DNA of 64,000 bases from Arachnopeziza araneosa (GCA_003988855.1 QYAI01000004.1:868001-932000); one strand, 5' to 3'. Positions 33,063 to 44,445 are shown, counted from the first letter of the stretch. The notes: generated by a model from the letters alone, not told the origin. Translations and numbers: made by a program.

Positions 33063-33716
33063 TGTGTGATGTTGTGTTGGTCAAGGAGTGATGTGAGAGG
33101 TGACAAGGGTGTATTTAACCAGGAATGATGCTTTTAGTTAAAATCCAGATGAATGCCATGGATGGCAGCTTTTGATGAAGAAATCATTCTAGAAACGTTA
33201 CTATTTTGAATGTCAGGCCACAGCGGCATCCTGAAACGCTGAAGGGTTCGTGTTTCGAGGTCATAGGGTGCACGTGACTTGGTAGAAACATGGTCAAATA
33301 GAGCGGAGAGCGAACCTCCACAGAATTAAAACTAATTATATACAAGATTGATAAGTAATCATAAGTTACTGTTAATTACAAACCGAGCATTGAAAGATTT
33401 GTCTCTGCATCACGTGAAGCTATGGTGCTGAGTTCACACAACTCCATTAACCACTACCTACCTGAATTTAAATAAATAAAAACCCGCAAAGGTATGTTTG
33501 ACTTGCAGTGAGTCTTGCCATTAAACTTTCTGGCATATATAAGATGGTTTCTGATCTGTTTACCTTCATCGCTAAAATACGCGAGGGTTGCAAATGTGAA
33601 TAGTGTTTAGAAAAAAGTTAGGTATACTATATGCAGTTTTTAAGATCTACAGAAATGGATTATCTCAATTAGAAACAGACTAAAGTTTCAATACAGCACT
33701 GATAGAATATCATAAG
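33063..33716. other. intergenic region
   Basis: AT-rich and without a gene. Two CACGTG-core E-boxes (GCACGTGA at 33270-33277 and TCACGTGA at 33410-33417) lie upstream of the spermidine-synthase-like gene. Confidence 0.5.
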
Positions 33717-34694
33717 TCAGGCAAACTTTTTAGTCTGCTCCTCACACCAATCCCAAAAGTCCTTCGCCAGACCTGTTCCACCTTCTGCTTTTGTCTTCAA
33801 CCCATCAAGAATATCTTTCCTCGGGCTTGGATGCCACCGACCCCATGGAATGGCATATCTACCTCCATCTTCTAACTTGACATCCTGGCTCAAACCCGTC
33901 CATAACAACGTGTATGCGCCCATCTTAGGCTTATATCGTAGCGGCGAGAACAAGATCCTCATAACCCAAAACAAGCCATCCCAACTCTTCGTTTTCAGAT
34001 TCCCTGGGTTCTGTGTCACACTTACTATTCCATCCTTACGGATCAGTTTGTCGAACTCGGACGCCAGGAGCCAGTTCCCTGCCTTCGAAGCACCATAGTT
34101 GCGTGCTTTGTCTTGAGAGTAGGAGCCAGGAGCCAACTCTGCAAGTGAAATTCCACCAGGAGGAGTGTTTAAATCGACGATGCCAGACGAAGCGAACACC
34201 ACACGTACGCTACCTTCAGGTGAAGATTTTGCCGTTTTGGCCAGAACAGGGAGAAGGAGCTTAGTGAGAAGGAATGGCCCAAGGCAGTTAGTCCCCATGT
34301 GTGCTTCATATCCTTGAGCGCTTATGCTGCCAGGTGCGACGTGAGCAATACCGGCGTTATTCCACAAAACATCAAGACGCGATTCTTGGGCGAGAAAGGA
34401 AGACACGCAGGGTTTAATTGTAGCGAGATCGTTGAGGTCGAGATGAAGGCCCTTAACTTGTCCAGGGTTTTCTGTAGGAGCAGATTTTATAGCTTCAATC
34501 TCAGCATCCACTTTTGAAGGAGACCGACTAGCAATATACACGGTGCCACCTTTTGAGTAGAGTATCTTGACGAGTTCAAGTCCGATCCCTGCGTTTCCGC
34601 CGGTGACGATAAAGACTTTGCCCTTTAGAGAGAGAATTTCTTTTTCCGTGAAAGTCGGACTTGGTGGAAAGGTTTGTGTGGAGATGGCGCCCAT
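33717..34694 (-). CDS. short-chain dehydrogenase/reductase
   Basis: Intronless, 325 residues, longer than the classical 250-residue members and similar to the retinol-dehydrogenase/WW-domain oxidoreductase-like fungal group. The cofactor motif is VTGGNAGIG (about residue 31). ASRSPSKVD suggests NADP(H) preference through the Arg after the second strand. NNAG stabilises the central sheet. A Ser in FASSG and Tyr/Lys in YGASKAGNW complete the catalytic set. The substrate cannot be told from sequence. It lies between a spermidine-synthase-like gene and a bZIP gene, all on the minus strand, but separate promoters are likely. Confidence 0.9.
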   Translation of the reverse strand: MGAISTQTFPPSPTFTEKEILSLKGKVFIVTGGNAGIGLELVKILYSKGGTVYIASRSPSKVDAEIEAIKSAPTENPGQVKGLHLDLNDLATIKPCVSSFLAQESRLDVLWNNAGIAHVAPGSISAQGYEAHMGTNCLGPFLLTKLLLPVLAKTAKSSPEGSVRVVFASSGIVDLNTPPGGISLAELAPGSYSQDKARNYGASKAGNWLLASEFDKLIRKDGIVSVTQNPGNLKTKSWDGLFWVMRILFSPLRYKPKMGAYTLLWTGLSQDVKLEDGGRYAIPWGRWHPSPRKDILDGLKTKAEGGTGLAKDFWDWCEEQTKKFA

Positions 34695-34953
34695 TTTAAT
34701 TGCACAAAATCGACAAAGAGAATGCGGTACTTGAAGATAATGAGGTGAGGATTTGACGAGTCCTGAGCTTATCGATCAGAGGCTGGTGCCATACGAGTTT
34801 TTATAGAGAAAAATAACTGGGATGATTGCAAAGAAACATGTGTTGCGGCAACACGGTGTCAGATGTAAGAACGGCGTTTGTCAGAATGGGTTGAGTTGAC
34901 CCACTTCGCGCCACAGCCAGCTGCAGGATGACATTTGATATTTGGTTGATGAT

Positions 34954-35850
34954 TTACCGGGGGGATAGTTCTAGGGCTTCTTCTCCCCTTTGACCTCTCC
35001 AAAAGTTTGTAGTACGTATCATCCCGTCATCTATCAAGAACCACCACTTCTTCGCGAATTCGGGTCCGATCTCCCAACCGGCCGGATCCCTACAGATAAT
35101 TAGTATTGACTCGACAAAGATGCTATAGCATCTAGTATCCAAGCTCTCGAATCACAATTAAATTCGTAGTTCCTAAAACAAATGTAAGAGCAAAGGGAAA
35201 ATAGATTGTGCCATACCATGGCATCGCACCCCATACTTTCAAGTCTCCTGATCCTATATCCAGTATAAATTCTGATTCATTAATGGCCGCAAGCGAATTC
35301 AACAACCGATCTCGTAGCAAAGGCCATGGGAGAGTGTCGACATAAGTCCGGTGGGGAATTATCTGTTGCTGCATCGTCGGTATAATTGGTGGTGGTAAAG
35401 TGTGGGGGAGCGCTCTTATGTGAAATCCAGCATCGGTGGCACAGGCGATGTCGAGCAAATGGGCAATTTGAATGAAAGCAGCCCATGTAGTCATGCTATG
35501 TATGACAATAAAGTGTGTATCTACCGAGAGATCTAAAGGGGCTTGGTTTTGAACAGCGCCAGATGTTGGGCAGGTCGAGAGACTCAAATTATCAGGTGTC
35601 GCGCTAAGTTCACTTGTTTCTGCAGGACGACTTTCAGTTTGACTTGAGAGTTGCGTCTGACGCCTTTTCTGCATATGAACAAGTTTCAACCCTGTGGTCT
35701 ATCAGTGTCATCGTATATCGTCTCATATCAAATCGTACGTCTTGCTCGCTGTGAGAGCCTATTCTGAACCCGTTTTCGCTCGGTAGGGTCTTTAATTTGA
35801 GACCAGTCTTCCTCCGATGACTTCAAGAAGGGTTTCCATGTAGAATCCAT
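34954..35850 (-). CDS. bZIP-like transcription factor with DUF3425 domain
   Basis: Three exons (35739-35850, 35217-35691, 34954-35089) give 240 residues. Exon 1 encodes the basic region RKRVQNRLSQRARR, with the bZIP-type Asn and Arg spacing. The join to exon 2 continues into a short basic stretch without an obvious long leucine zipper. The C-terminal half is the DUF3425 module typical of these fungal regulators. It contains IPHRTYVDTLPWPLLRDRLL, LKVWGAMPW, then DPAGWEIGPEFAKKWWFLID and TTNFWRGQRGEEALEL. The final intron is about 127 nt, longer than others here, and joins the MPW and DPAGW halves. It probably acts in the nucleus. Such genes often regulate secondary or carbon metabolism, but the target is unknown. 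Confidence 0.85.
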
Positions 35851-36892
35851 CACTAAAGTAAAGTGCTAAGGTGAAGCAGAATTTCCTGCATGAATAGAGA
35901 ACGAGAGCGAGGTGGTAACCATTGATGACATGATCTGTCACCTCTAACCGGATTGGGACAAGGCAGGATCACTTTTCTGACATTTTCTGACATTTTCTGA
36001 CGACCAAATCAAATGATGGCCGGTATCTTAATCAAGCCATTTAATGGTCAAATCAAATTTTATCGTGATCTCATCGCTAGTTAGCATGCGGTAGTGGAAT
36101 TTCGCTTGAGATTCAAAGAGAGACTAACTTTCCTGCATTGGATAAGTCATGTTGTGGCTTGGATCTGATCGGGCTGGGATGCGCCTGCTTTCAGTTGCCA
36201 AAATATACCTTCGATCCCGATTCGAACGACTACATTCCATCTCTGACCCGCCGCTGTCGATGGGGCATGATAAACTCTCATGTGGCTCTTAGAGCTACCA
36301 TTTCGTTTTCAAGTTAAGCAACTCACTCTATAAAGTTTGGTAATTCCAACAAATTTCTATGGTATGGGGATTTGAATCAATTTACCTCAAATCAAACTCT
36401 ACAAGTCGATTGCTAGAATTGAAAGTGCTTTTCGGAATGAATTAGATTTCTTAGTTGTCTAGATATCAGAGTCGCTTTACCGATACAGCTCATACAACGA
36501 TATCGGGAGGTTAAGTACCCGAATACTTTTTTGAAAAGCTGAAACTAATATCAGATTAAAAACATCCAACAGTCTTATAGATTTTCGGGCAAGAATTTCA
36601 CTTTCAATAGTCTTTGCCATCGGATAATGATAAGCGGGAATGCATTTCCAGCATTAAAGGATGCCATCGTTGCCCTTCGGAAGGGAGCCCAACATGAAAA
36701 CTCCCTACCCCCAAAATTCCTCCTCTAAAACATACAAGAGGGAAAGCTGTTTAGCAACAGAAGACATAGTCACTGCCCTCCGCTGAAGCAGATCATAATC
36801 AGCCCGAGAATGGTTATGTCGTACAAGGTACTATCGTTGCCATGTGGAAGGAAATTCAGTGAAAACCTTTAAACTTCTTCCTCTCACTCCCT
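35851..36892. other. AT-rich intergenic region
   Basis: About 1 kb with no supported gene. It contains a threefold 10-bp repeat at 35971-36001 and a twofold CAAATCAAA motif nearby. It covers the bZIP promoter and the dehydratase 3' side. Confidence 0.5.
35971..36001. repeat. 10-bp tandem repeat CATTTTCTGA, three copies
   Basis: Three consecutive copies, the first with one or two changes, about 120 bp upstream of the bZIP start. Confidence 0.75.
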
Positions 36893-38290
36893 CTAAATCT
36901 TTATCCCCTCCAAAATTGGTCTGGCTTCCTCACTTTTCCACCATCCACTTGGGCCACCAGGGAAGCTATAATGTTCCATCGAAGCAGCTTTCATCTCAAC
37001 GCTATAACCAGGATCCATAGGAGTCTGGTAATATCCGCCTTTGATGACCGCAGGATGCTCAAAATGCTCATGGAGATGATCAACATACTCCAAGACGCTC
37101 AACTTGCCACTCACGCAGACGTAGTCGATCGTGCTCAGATGTTGTGTATATTCAGGGAGGCCGACACCACCGGAGTGAGGGACGATAGGGACGTTGAACT
37201 TCTTAGCCATGAGGAGCACGGCTAAAACTTCATTCACACCTCCCATGCGGCAAGCATCAATTTGGCACACGTCAATAGCGCCGCTAGCGAGGAGCTGCTT
37301 GAAGATGGTGCGGTTCTGACACATTTCTCCGGTGGCAACGCCGATATTGTCCTTTTTAAGGGCGTCGCGGATGGCTTTATGGCCAAGGATATCATCTGGA
37401 GAGGTGGGTTCTTCGATGAACCATGGCTTGAACTCTTTAAGCTGCTGCATATATTCAATTGCTTCAGGAACAGACCAAACCTGGTTAGCATCGACCATCA
37501 GGATGTTACCTTTATCGTAACCAATGACTTCGCGGGCAATGGTTAATCTTCTCTTGTCCGCCTCGACTGATGTTCCGACCTTGAGCTTGAAATGCTTGTA
37601 TCCCTTGCTCAGAGTGTCTTCCAACAAGCCTTTCATCTTATCTTCTCCGTAACCTAACCAACCTGCACTGGTGGTGTATGCAGGCACAGCTTTGCTGTTC
37701 AAAGCATCTTGAACTCTCTTTTGCTTTCCTCCCTCTTCTGCCTTCAACAAGGCCACTGCTTCCTCTGGTGTGATGGCATCAGTGATATATCTGAAGTCAA
37801 TGCACTTCACAAATTCTTCAGGGCTCATGTCTGCAACGATTCTCCAAACAGGTTTGTTTAATGTCTTCGCCCATAGATCCCAGATAGCATTAACGACCGC
37901 TCCAAGAGCAAGGTGAATGACACCCTTCTCGGGGCCAATCCAGCGGAGTTGAGAGTCGGATACTAAGTAGCGCCAGGTGTGACCCCAATTGGCGACCAGG
38001 GACGACAGCGTACATCCTTTTATGCGATCGGCAACGTTGTTGATTGCCATACAGACGATATCGTTACCTCGGCCAATTGTGAACGTCTGTAGAAATATGA
38101 GTGGGGTAAGATTGAAAATGCAATGAAAGCCTACCATTCCGTGACCAGAATATTTGGAGTCAGTCTTGAGAATACAATATGCTGCAGAATAGTCTCCTGC
38201 TGCATTCATGGCATCGGAGCCAGTCTTGTCGAGAGATGTTGGAAATCGCACATCGCGGGTATCCCAGCCTGTGATTGTAATTTCGGCCAT
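36893..38290 (-). CDS. LGD1: L-galactonate dehydratase (enolase superfamily)
   Basis: Dehydrates L-galactonate to 2-keto-3-deoxy-L-galactonate, the second step of fungal D-galacturonate (pectin sugar) catabolism. Two exons (38135-38290 and 36893-38086) give 449 residues, matching fungal LGD1/GaaB. The frame is also open through the 48-nt intron. The N-terminal capping domain begins MAEITITGWDTRDVRFPTS. The barrel has the KxK motif (HFKLKVG), metal ligands in VDANQ, IEEP and GEM, and the catalytic His in VPHSGG. L-fuconate dehydratase is the close alternative within this superfamily; the overall match to fungal galactonate enzymes favours LGD1. The other pathway genes (reductase, aldolase) are not adjacent. 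Control by galacturonic acid would be expected from the family but is not visible here. Confidence 0.85.
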   Translation of the reverse strand: MAEITITGWDTRDVRFPTSLDKTGSDAMNAAGDYSAAYCILKTDSKYSGHGMVGFHCIFNLTPLIFLQTFTIGRGNDIVCMAINNVADRIKGCTLSSLVANWGHTWRYLVSDSQLRWIGPEKGVIHLALGAVVNAIWDLWAKTLNKPVWRIVADMSPEEFVKCIDFRYITDAITPEEAVALLKAEEGGKQKRVQDALNSKAVPAYTTSAGWLGYGEDKMKGLLEDTLSKGYKHFKLKVGTSVEADKRRLTIAREVIGYDKGNILMVDANQVWSVPEAIEYMQQLKEFKPWFIEEPTSPDDILGHKAIRDALKKDNIGVATGEMCQNRTIFKQLLASGAIDVCQIDACRMGGVNEVLAVLLMAKKFNVPIVPHSGGVGLPEYTQHLSTIDYVCVSGKLSVLEYVDHLHEHFEHPAVIKGGYYQTPMDPGYSVEMKAASMEHYSFPGGPSGWWKSEEARPILEGIKI

Positions 38291-39123
38291 GATACTTGAG
38301 ATTGCTCTATAGATTTAAAACGACTCTAAAATGAAAAGATGTAGAGAACAAGAAAAACAGAACCGGAGAACAGGAGAATTGGCGAAATATATACCCGTCG
38401 AAGCAAACTATGGGTTTGACCGAGAGGAAAGATTTCGGCGGGGCAGTTCGAGGGGCAACTAATGCAGAGCCATGATTCGTGGAAAATCTTGGAGTGGAAG
38501 AAAATACAAGAGACATTGCCCCGGATTCGCAGAACTTTCCACCAAGGTTACCGATATCGTAGGGGCCTTACTGTGCTCTCCGATCAGCTGCCTTAAGTAG
38601 GAGGAAAGTCTCTCCTCTCTATGGCTCTGTAGTTTGTGAAAAAGCTTTTTAGAGCTGGGTTCTCATAGCAACGTGATAAGAAATTGGGAAACTGGAAAAG
38701 AAAGAGGACTTTCCATCTAAGTTAGAGTACTCCGTCTTATAATATTCAATAGCTAGAAAGGACTCCTCACAGTTCCTCTACCTTAGGTTTCGAGGTAGGC
38801 AAGGCGGTGATTCGCTTCAAGAGGACGTCACGTGAGAGGCTTTATTGACTGGCAAGGGAGTCTGGGAAACAAGTACATTTGGCTCTTTACAGAGCTGATC
38901 ATCACAAGCATAGAGCCTGACTTTTTCGAGTGTGTGAGTTGAATCTGATCAACAAGAAATGTCGTTTGGTAGAAGTCGCTTCGCTTATAACCCCTGAGCG
39001 GCCGATTCACGAAAGATCGCGCTTCGCGTCTCCTTGAATCCTCGAGCTAATGCAACCACTTTAACGAAACCTCGATATTTTCAAGCTGACTTCGTCGCAT
39101 GTAGAGACTATCTCGAAGCCACA
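38291..39123. other. divergent intergenic region between LGD1 and ORC1
   Basis: Shared upstream region with a TCACGTGA palindrome at 38828-38835. No coding frame has support. Confidence 0.55.
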
Positions 39124-41492
39124 ATGCCGCACTCAATCGCCCCTCTAACTCCTAAACAGCAACGAGCTCAAAAATCCACAAGAGTCAAGCAGCTTTTAGC
39201 TGGCAAACGGCCGGCGCTTGGAAGAGATGATTCAGACGATGAACTAGGCACGGAAGATCTTCCTTGGGAATGGATCTATGAAGGGCGCAAGAATGGCGAA
39301 ATGGACGATGAAGACTCAGAGGAGTCAGGAGATGAGAATGGAAACGATGCGACTCCTAGGAAACGACGCAGACGCACTATAACGGGCCCGCAAAGTAGGA
39401 GGATTATAGGCGCAAAGAATGGAACTTTCAACTGTAAAGTGGGAGATTGCGTGTTGGTAAAGGGTGAAGGTGGTAACTCGGCTTGGGTTGCTATGGTTTG
39501 GGACTTTACAGAGGATGAGGAAGGAGAGAAAATGACGAAACTTCTGTGTGAGTACATCAGGATCTAGAATGACCACCTCTTAATATTTTCTAGGGTTTGT
39601 CAACCATGAAGAAATTCATAACAAAAAGAAGAAGCGATCTGATTATCTGTCCGTAAGTTAAATGATTGTTGATACCATTGAAATTCTAATGATTCTAGAA
39701 TGAACTCTATCTTACCCCGGAGTGGGATGAGAATTCCTTACAGACGATCAATGGTACAGCTACAGTACTTTCCCAGAATGACTTCAACAAAAACTACCCA
39801 AATGGAAAGATTCCGAAGAAACTGCAAGAAAAGACTTTTGTTTGTCGAAGGGGTTGTTACGCTCGAACAGCCACATATACGGAAGAATTCGACTGGGCCG
39901 AGGTCTCCCACGATACAGAGGAGGAGATTGAGGCAATAATTCATCGCATTGGTACTGAAACTGGCAAAACGAAGAAAAGAAAGTTTCAAAAGCGAGTGCG
40001 GGCCGATGACGACTTCACGGGACAGGTGAAGAACGATTTGGATCTCGAGACGCCGCGCAAGCGACAAAAACACTCAAATGTTTCAACACCAAGGAAGATA
40101 CGAACACCTTCAAAGCTTCTGACACCTAGTCATAAAAGAGTGGTTGTCAAGAAGCCATTGGAGTTCACACCGTTGGGCACTCGGGTGCTGGATCCTGATC
40201 ATGTCTATTCGTCACCTTTCCAAACCGCTCGCTCGCGTCTTCATGTGGCCGCAGTTCCCACGTCTTTACCATGCCGTGAAGCAGAATTTACATCTGTTTT
40301 CAATCATCTCTCAGCAGCCATAGCAGACGGTTCAGGCTCTTGTATCTACATATCGGGCACACCAGGCACAGGAAAAACTGCTACTGTACGAGAGGTAGTG
40401 TCTCAGCTCAACGCCTCTGTTCAGGAGGATGAACTGGAAGATTTCATTTTTGTAGAAATAAACGGCATGAAAGTGACCGATCCACATCAATCATATTCTC
40501 TCCTATGGGAAGCACTAAAGGGAGATCGGGTCTCTCCAACCCACGCCCTCGACCTCCTGGAGCGTGAGTTCAACTACCCTAGTCCCAGACGCACACCATG
40601 TGTCGTTCTAATGGACGAGCTCGACCAACTCGTCACCAAAAACCAATCTGTCATGTACAATTTCTTCAACTGGCCTAACCTCCGGCATTCCAAGCTTATT
40701 GTCCTAGCTGTAGCCAATACCATGGATCTCCCGGAACGTACACTTTCCAATAAAATCTCCAGCCGCCTCGGACTAACTCGTATCACATTCCCGGGATACA
40801 CCCACGACCAATTGATGAGGATCATTCAATCGCGTCTTGAAGGTGTGGAAGGCGACATTGTCACTTCTGACGCTATCCAATTCGCCTCGAGAAAAGTCGC
40901 AGCCGTTTCAGGCGATGCTCGCCGTGCCCTCGATATCTGTCGACGTGCTGTCGAGATTGCAGAGTCAGAATTCCAGAGCCTTCCAGCACCTAACACGCCC
41001 TCTAAGAGCGGAAAGGGAGAGAAGGCTACTACAGGAAAGGGAGGTAAAGTGACGATTGCAACGATCAAGAGAGCTATCAATGAAGCGACTTCGAGCCCAT
41101 TGCAGCAGTACCTACGAACGCTTCCGCTTAGTGCGAAGGTGTTTCTTGCAGCGTTGCTAGCGCGAATGCGTCGAACTGGTATCGCGGAGAGTGTAGTTGG
41201 TGAAGTCTTAGACGAAGCGAAGCGTTTAGCTAAGATGAGTACGTCTTCTCAGGAGGCATTTGAAATTTTGCTGCAGAATGAGATGCAAGTCAAAGGGGGG
41301 AAAAAGTTGACTGCTCCAAGAATACAGAGTTTGGGTGGTGCGGCGGTGGATTTGATGGAGGCGGGGATTGTAGGATTAGAAAACTTTGCAAGAAGGGCAG
41401 AGAGGACAGGGAAGATTAGGTTATGCGTTGGTGAGGAGGATGTTAAATTAGCGTTTAAAGATGATCCAGAGGTTAGAGGATTAGGATTCTAG
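39124..41492 (+). CDS. ORC1: origin recognition complex subunit 1
   Basis: Largest ORC subunit; binds and licenses replication origins with ATP. Three exons (39124-39547, 39594-39652, 39699-41492) give 758 residues. Residues 1-95 are basic/acidic and disordered. A BAH domain follows (about 100-260, with CKVGDCVLVKGEGG, WFVNHEEIHNKKKKR and NELYLTPEWDENSL). A Lys/Arg-rich linker with TPRK motifs follows; these look like CDK sites. The AAA+ ATPase has Walker A GTPGTGKTATV (about 385) and Walker B VVLMDELDQLV (about 465), with a downstream arginine-containing sensor region and the C-terminal winged helix. The small second exon of 59 nt is needed to complete the BAH fold. Start MPHSIAPLTPKQQ was chosen over an upstream in-frame Met at 39034. 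Confidence 0.95.
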
Positions 41493-41625
41493 ATGAACAA
41501 GAAATCAATTTAATGAGATGACTATAAGCCAGGTCTCTTATCCAGGTCTGATATAACACCAGGCGCCTTGCTATGCATTTTCCGTTCCAATTCATTTACA
41601 AACAAGTCCTCCCAAGCCTTTCTTT

Positions 41626-43056
41626 TCAGAATTTCTGTCTACCCAACGTTGGTTTCCACTCTAAAGGATGCGTTTCAGGCGTAGCTGACTCGTCTTGTTT
41701 CCATACTTTGACTAATCGCTAGTTAGCTAAATACTCAGAACGAGGATTAGAGGTTCACTTACTGGTCTTATCAGCCTCTCCAGTAATGAGTCGCAAGCCC
41801 GTCTTATCAAATATCGAACTGAACAACCCCGATTCAGCATCTAGAGAACCAGGTTGTGCAATACTATCAAGAGCTTGGAATCTATGGCCTGTCTTCCAAT
41901 CCCAAAAACTCATTGATCCATTATCACCACCGGAAAACATCACATTATCTTCGTTAACTGAGAGTGTGTTGATTATAGAGTTGTCTCCGTCAAAGTTTTG
42001 CATGAATGCCCCTTCAGGACACTTCCACTGTTTGATACTTCCTGCACTTCCACTTGCGAATGTGAATTCTTTAGGATGGACCGCCAACGCTCGAACTCCT
42101 TTCTTGTGATGGGTCAATACACCCATAGTCTTTCCAGCGGCGAGATCCCAGAGACGGACAGTGGAATCGAGAGATGATGTAATGACTTGAGGATCAGCCT
42201 CCTGACATTTCAAATCTGATACCGTGGCCTTGTGACCTGATAGAACGTGAATATTACTTCGAGTACGCATATCCCAAACTCGGGCTACACCATCACGACC
42301 ACCTGTAACTAGAACGTCTAAAGTCGGGTGAAGTGACAAAGTATATACACCACTTAAGTGACCATGATAGTGACGAATAACTTTGTTGGTCTCCAAATCC
42401 CAGCACTTGACCATCTTATCTTCTCCACAAGAGAAGAGATATGGATGTCTGGGAGATACTGCAAGACCGCGAACAGCAGATATATGGCCGGTGAGTGTAA
42501 GACGAAGATTTCCAGTTGCTAAATCCCAGATCTTGATTGTTCGATCTCCAGCTCCACTAGCAAACCATTGATTGTCGGGTTCTACAGCCAGACTTCGAAC
42601 CCAACCAAGATGTCCTGAAATGACTCTGAATAACTTCCAAGGGGCGTGCCATTCTGGCTTCTGTTGTGCAATTGCCGTTGGATCCTTACGGATAAGGCTT
42701 GAGGAAGGTAAATTGCGTTGCGCAGCTGGTTTTTTGGCGATTGTCAACGCTGTTGATGAGCTTGGTGCAGGACTTTCACCTGGCACAGATGGTTTCTTCT
42801 TTGACTTGGTCGCCGCACTTGCTACTTTCGCAGCAAGCGCGGGTGGTAGTTCCATGACATGACCGTACTCGGCGCTGACTTTGGCAGCACGTCCTAGCTC
42901 TTCTGCAGATTTTGGAAACTGAGGATCGTATTGTCCATTTCGAAACAGGACATTGGTGAGCTTTCGATTTTCTAGTATTAAATGATCCAGACGTGACTCG
43001 GCAGGACCGAATTCGCTGTTTTCCACGACATCGATCATGGTAGTATCATCTGCCAT
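41626..43056 (-). CDS. PRP46: pre-mRNA-splicing factor Prp46 (PLRG1), WD40 protein
   Basis: Component of the Prp19/NTC spliceosome complex. Two exons (41763-43056 and 41626-41711) give 459 residues. The N-terminal 140 residues are helical and charged (LDHLILENRKLTNVLFRNGQ). Seven WD40 repeats follow from about residue 145, for example HLGWVRSLAVEPDNQWFASG, HISAVRGLAVSPRHPYLFSC and HLSGVYTLSLHPTLDVLVTG. The short second exon encodes KVWKQDESATPETHPLEW, the conserved C-terminus needed to close the propeller. The match to the PLRG1/Prp46 family is strong over the whole length. It is transcribed divergently from HEM25 from a shared region of about 290 bp. Confidence 0.96.
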
Positions 43057-43345
43057 GATGAGATAGTGAGGGGTGAGTAAATGTGAAGTGGTGGGAGGAA
43101 GTCGCGAGTAAAGACGCTCGAAATTCTCAGCCTCGCGACGAAGCTTGCCGCCAAGAGTTTATTCCGACACGTGACTAGATTTTTAGTTGACGTCTTGAGC
43201 TCTCAGGTTCAAGGCTCTGATTCGGGTCATCGTAGAAAACTTTGCAGCATCTCTTTTTGTAATCACAGGCGACGAAAGGTGTTATAATTGACTAGTCCTT
43301 TCAATTTCAAATCTTCCCTTAATATGCCATCGTAACACAGCCGAT
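43057..43345. promoter_or_regulatory. short bidirectional promoter region of PRP46 and HEM25
   Basis: About 290 bp between two divergent start codons. It contains an ACACGTGA E-box at 43167-43174. No TATA box stands out. Confidence 0.5.
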
Positions 43346-44445
43346 ATGTCCAATGGCCGCCAAGCTGGAAAATCGTCAACTTGTGAGCGCTCTCGAACTA
43401 TCAAGAATGTTATCCGGCTGACTATTTATTAAGCATTCCAGTTCGTAGCCTCAGTTACATTACTCGATCCTGATTACCTGCTTGAAAGATAGTTCAATCC
43501 ATATGCTAATAATTCTGTAGCTTTGTAGCTGGTTTGGGGTCTGGCGTCCTTTCAGCAGTTCTCTTGCAACCTGCCGACCTCTTGAAGACACGGCTTCAAC
43601 AGTCAGGACATGGCTCGCTATTAGCCACAATCCGCGAGGTCTCGAAATCTTCGACATCTATCCGTTCTTTCTGGCGGGGAACACTTCCTTCGGCTCTTCG
43701 GACAGGGTTTGGGTCCGCCATCTACTTCACAGGCTTAAATGCCTTACGGCAAAGAGTAGCGCGATCGAATTTGCTGCACAATATTGCAGTCGATAAGAAT
43801 GGGGCCCCAACATCCTCTTCGCTTCCAAAACTTTCCAACTTCGCAAATCTTACAACGGGAGCAATTGCCAGAGCTTCCGCAGGATTTGTCTTGATGCCAA
43901 TGACCATCATCAAAGTACGATATGAGTCGAACTATTATTCTTATAAGTCCATTGTAGAGGCCAGCAAAGATATTTTGAAGACGGAAGGCATCAAGGGTTT
44001 CTTTTCTGGATTTGGAACTACTGCTATACGAGATGCACCATATGCTGGCCTCTATGTGCTATTTTACGAACAGTCCAAGAAGCGACTTAGTTTGCTATCT
44101 CAAAAGGTCCCTATAGGTGGAGATCTTCCAATCAGCATGAAGGGATCTACTTCAGCATCCATCAATTTCGGTTCTGGGGTTTTAGCTGCCGGATTGGCAA
44201 CTGCCATAACGAATCCTTTCGATGCGATCAAAACGAGAATCCAACTGCAACCAAAAGAATATCACAACATGTTTCATACAGGAAAGAGGATGATACGAGA
44301 AGAGGGTTTCAAATCACTATTTGATGGCTTAGGCATAAGAATTGGTCGCAAGGCTCTTAGCTCGGCCTTAGCATGGACTCTCTATGAAGAGCTTATTAGA
44401 AGAGCTGAGCTTACTTGGGCGCGCAAGCAGGAAGTTTTGTTGTAA
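43346..44445 (+). CDS. HEM25: mitochondrial glycine carrier (SLC25A38/Hem25)
   Basis: Mitochondrial inner-membrane carrier importing glycine for heme synthesis. Three exons: 43346-43382, a 7-nt exon 43434-43440, and 43521-44445, giving 322 residues. The tiny exon supplies S-F-H so that the chain reads TSFHFVAGLGSGVLSAVLLQ, matching the family's N-terminus. Three carrier repeats are visible with LQPADLLKTRLQ, LMPMTIIKVRYE and TNPFDAIKTRIQ. The second carries the altered P-x-T motif, as I recall for this subfamily. Glycine carriers usually have this length and no extra domain. If the tiny exon were skipped the frame would break, so it is either real or evidence for a different start region. Confidence 0.93.

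Noticed and set aside
36200..36245. GATTCGAA stretch resembling a tRNA T-arm
   Set aside because: No matching acceptor stem, D-arm or internal A box could be found around it, so no tRNA is called.
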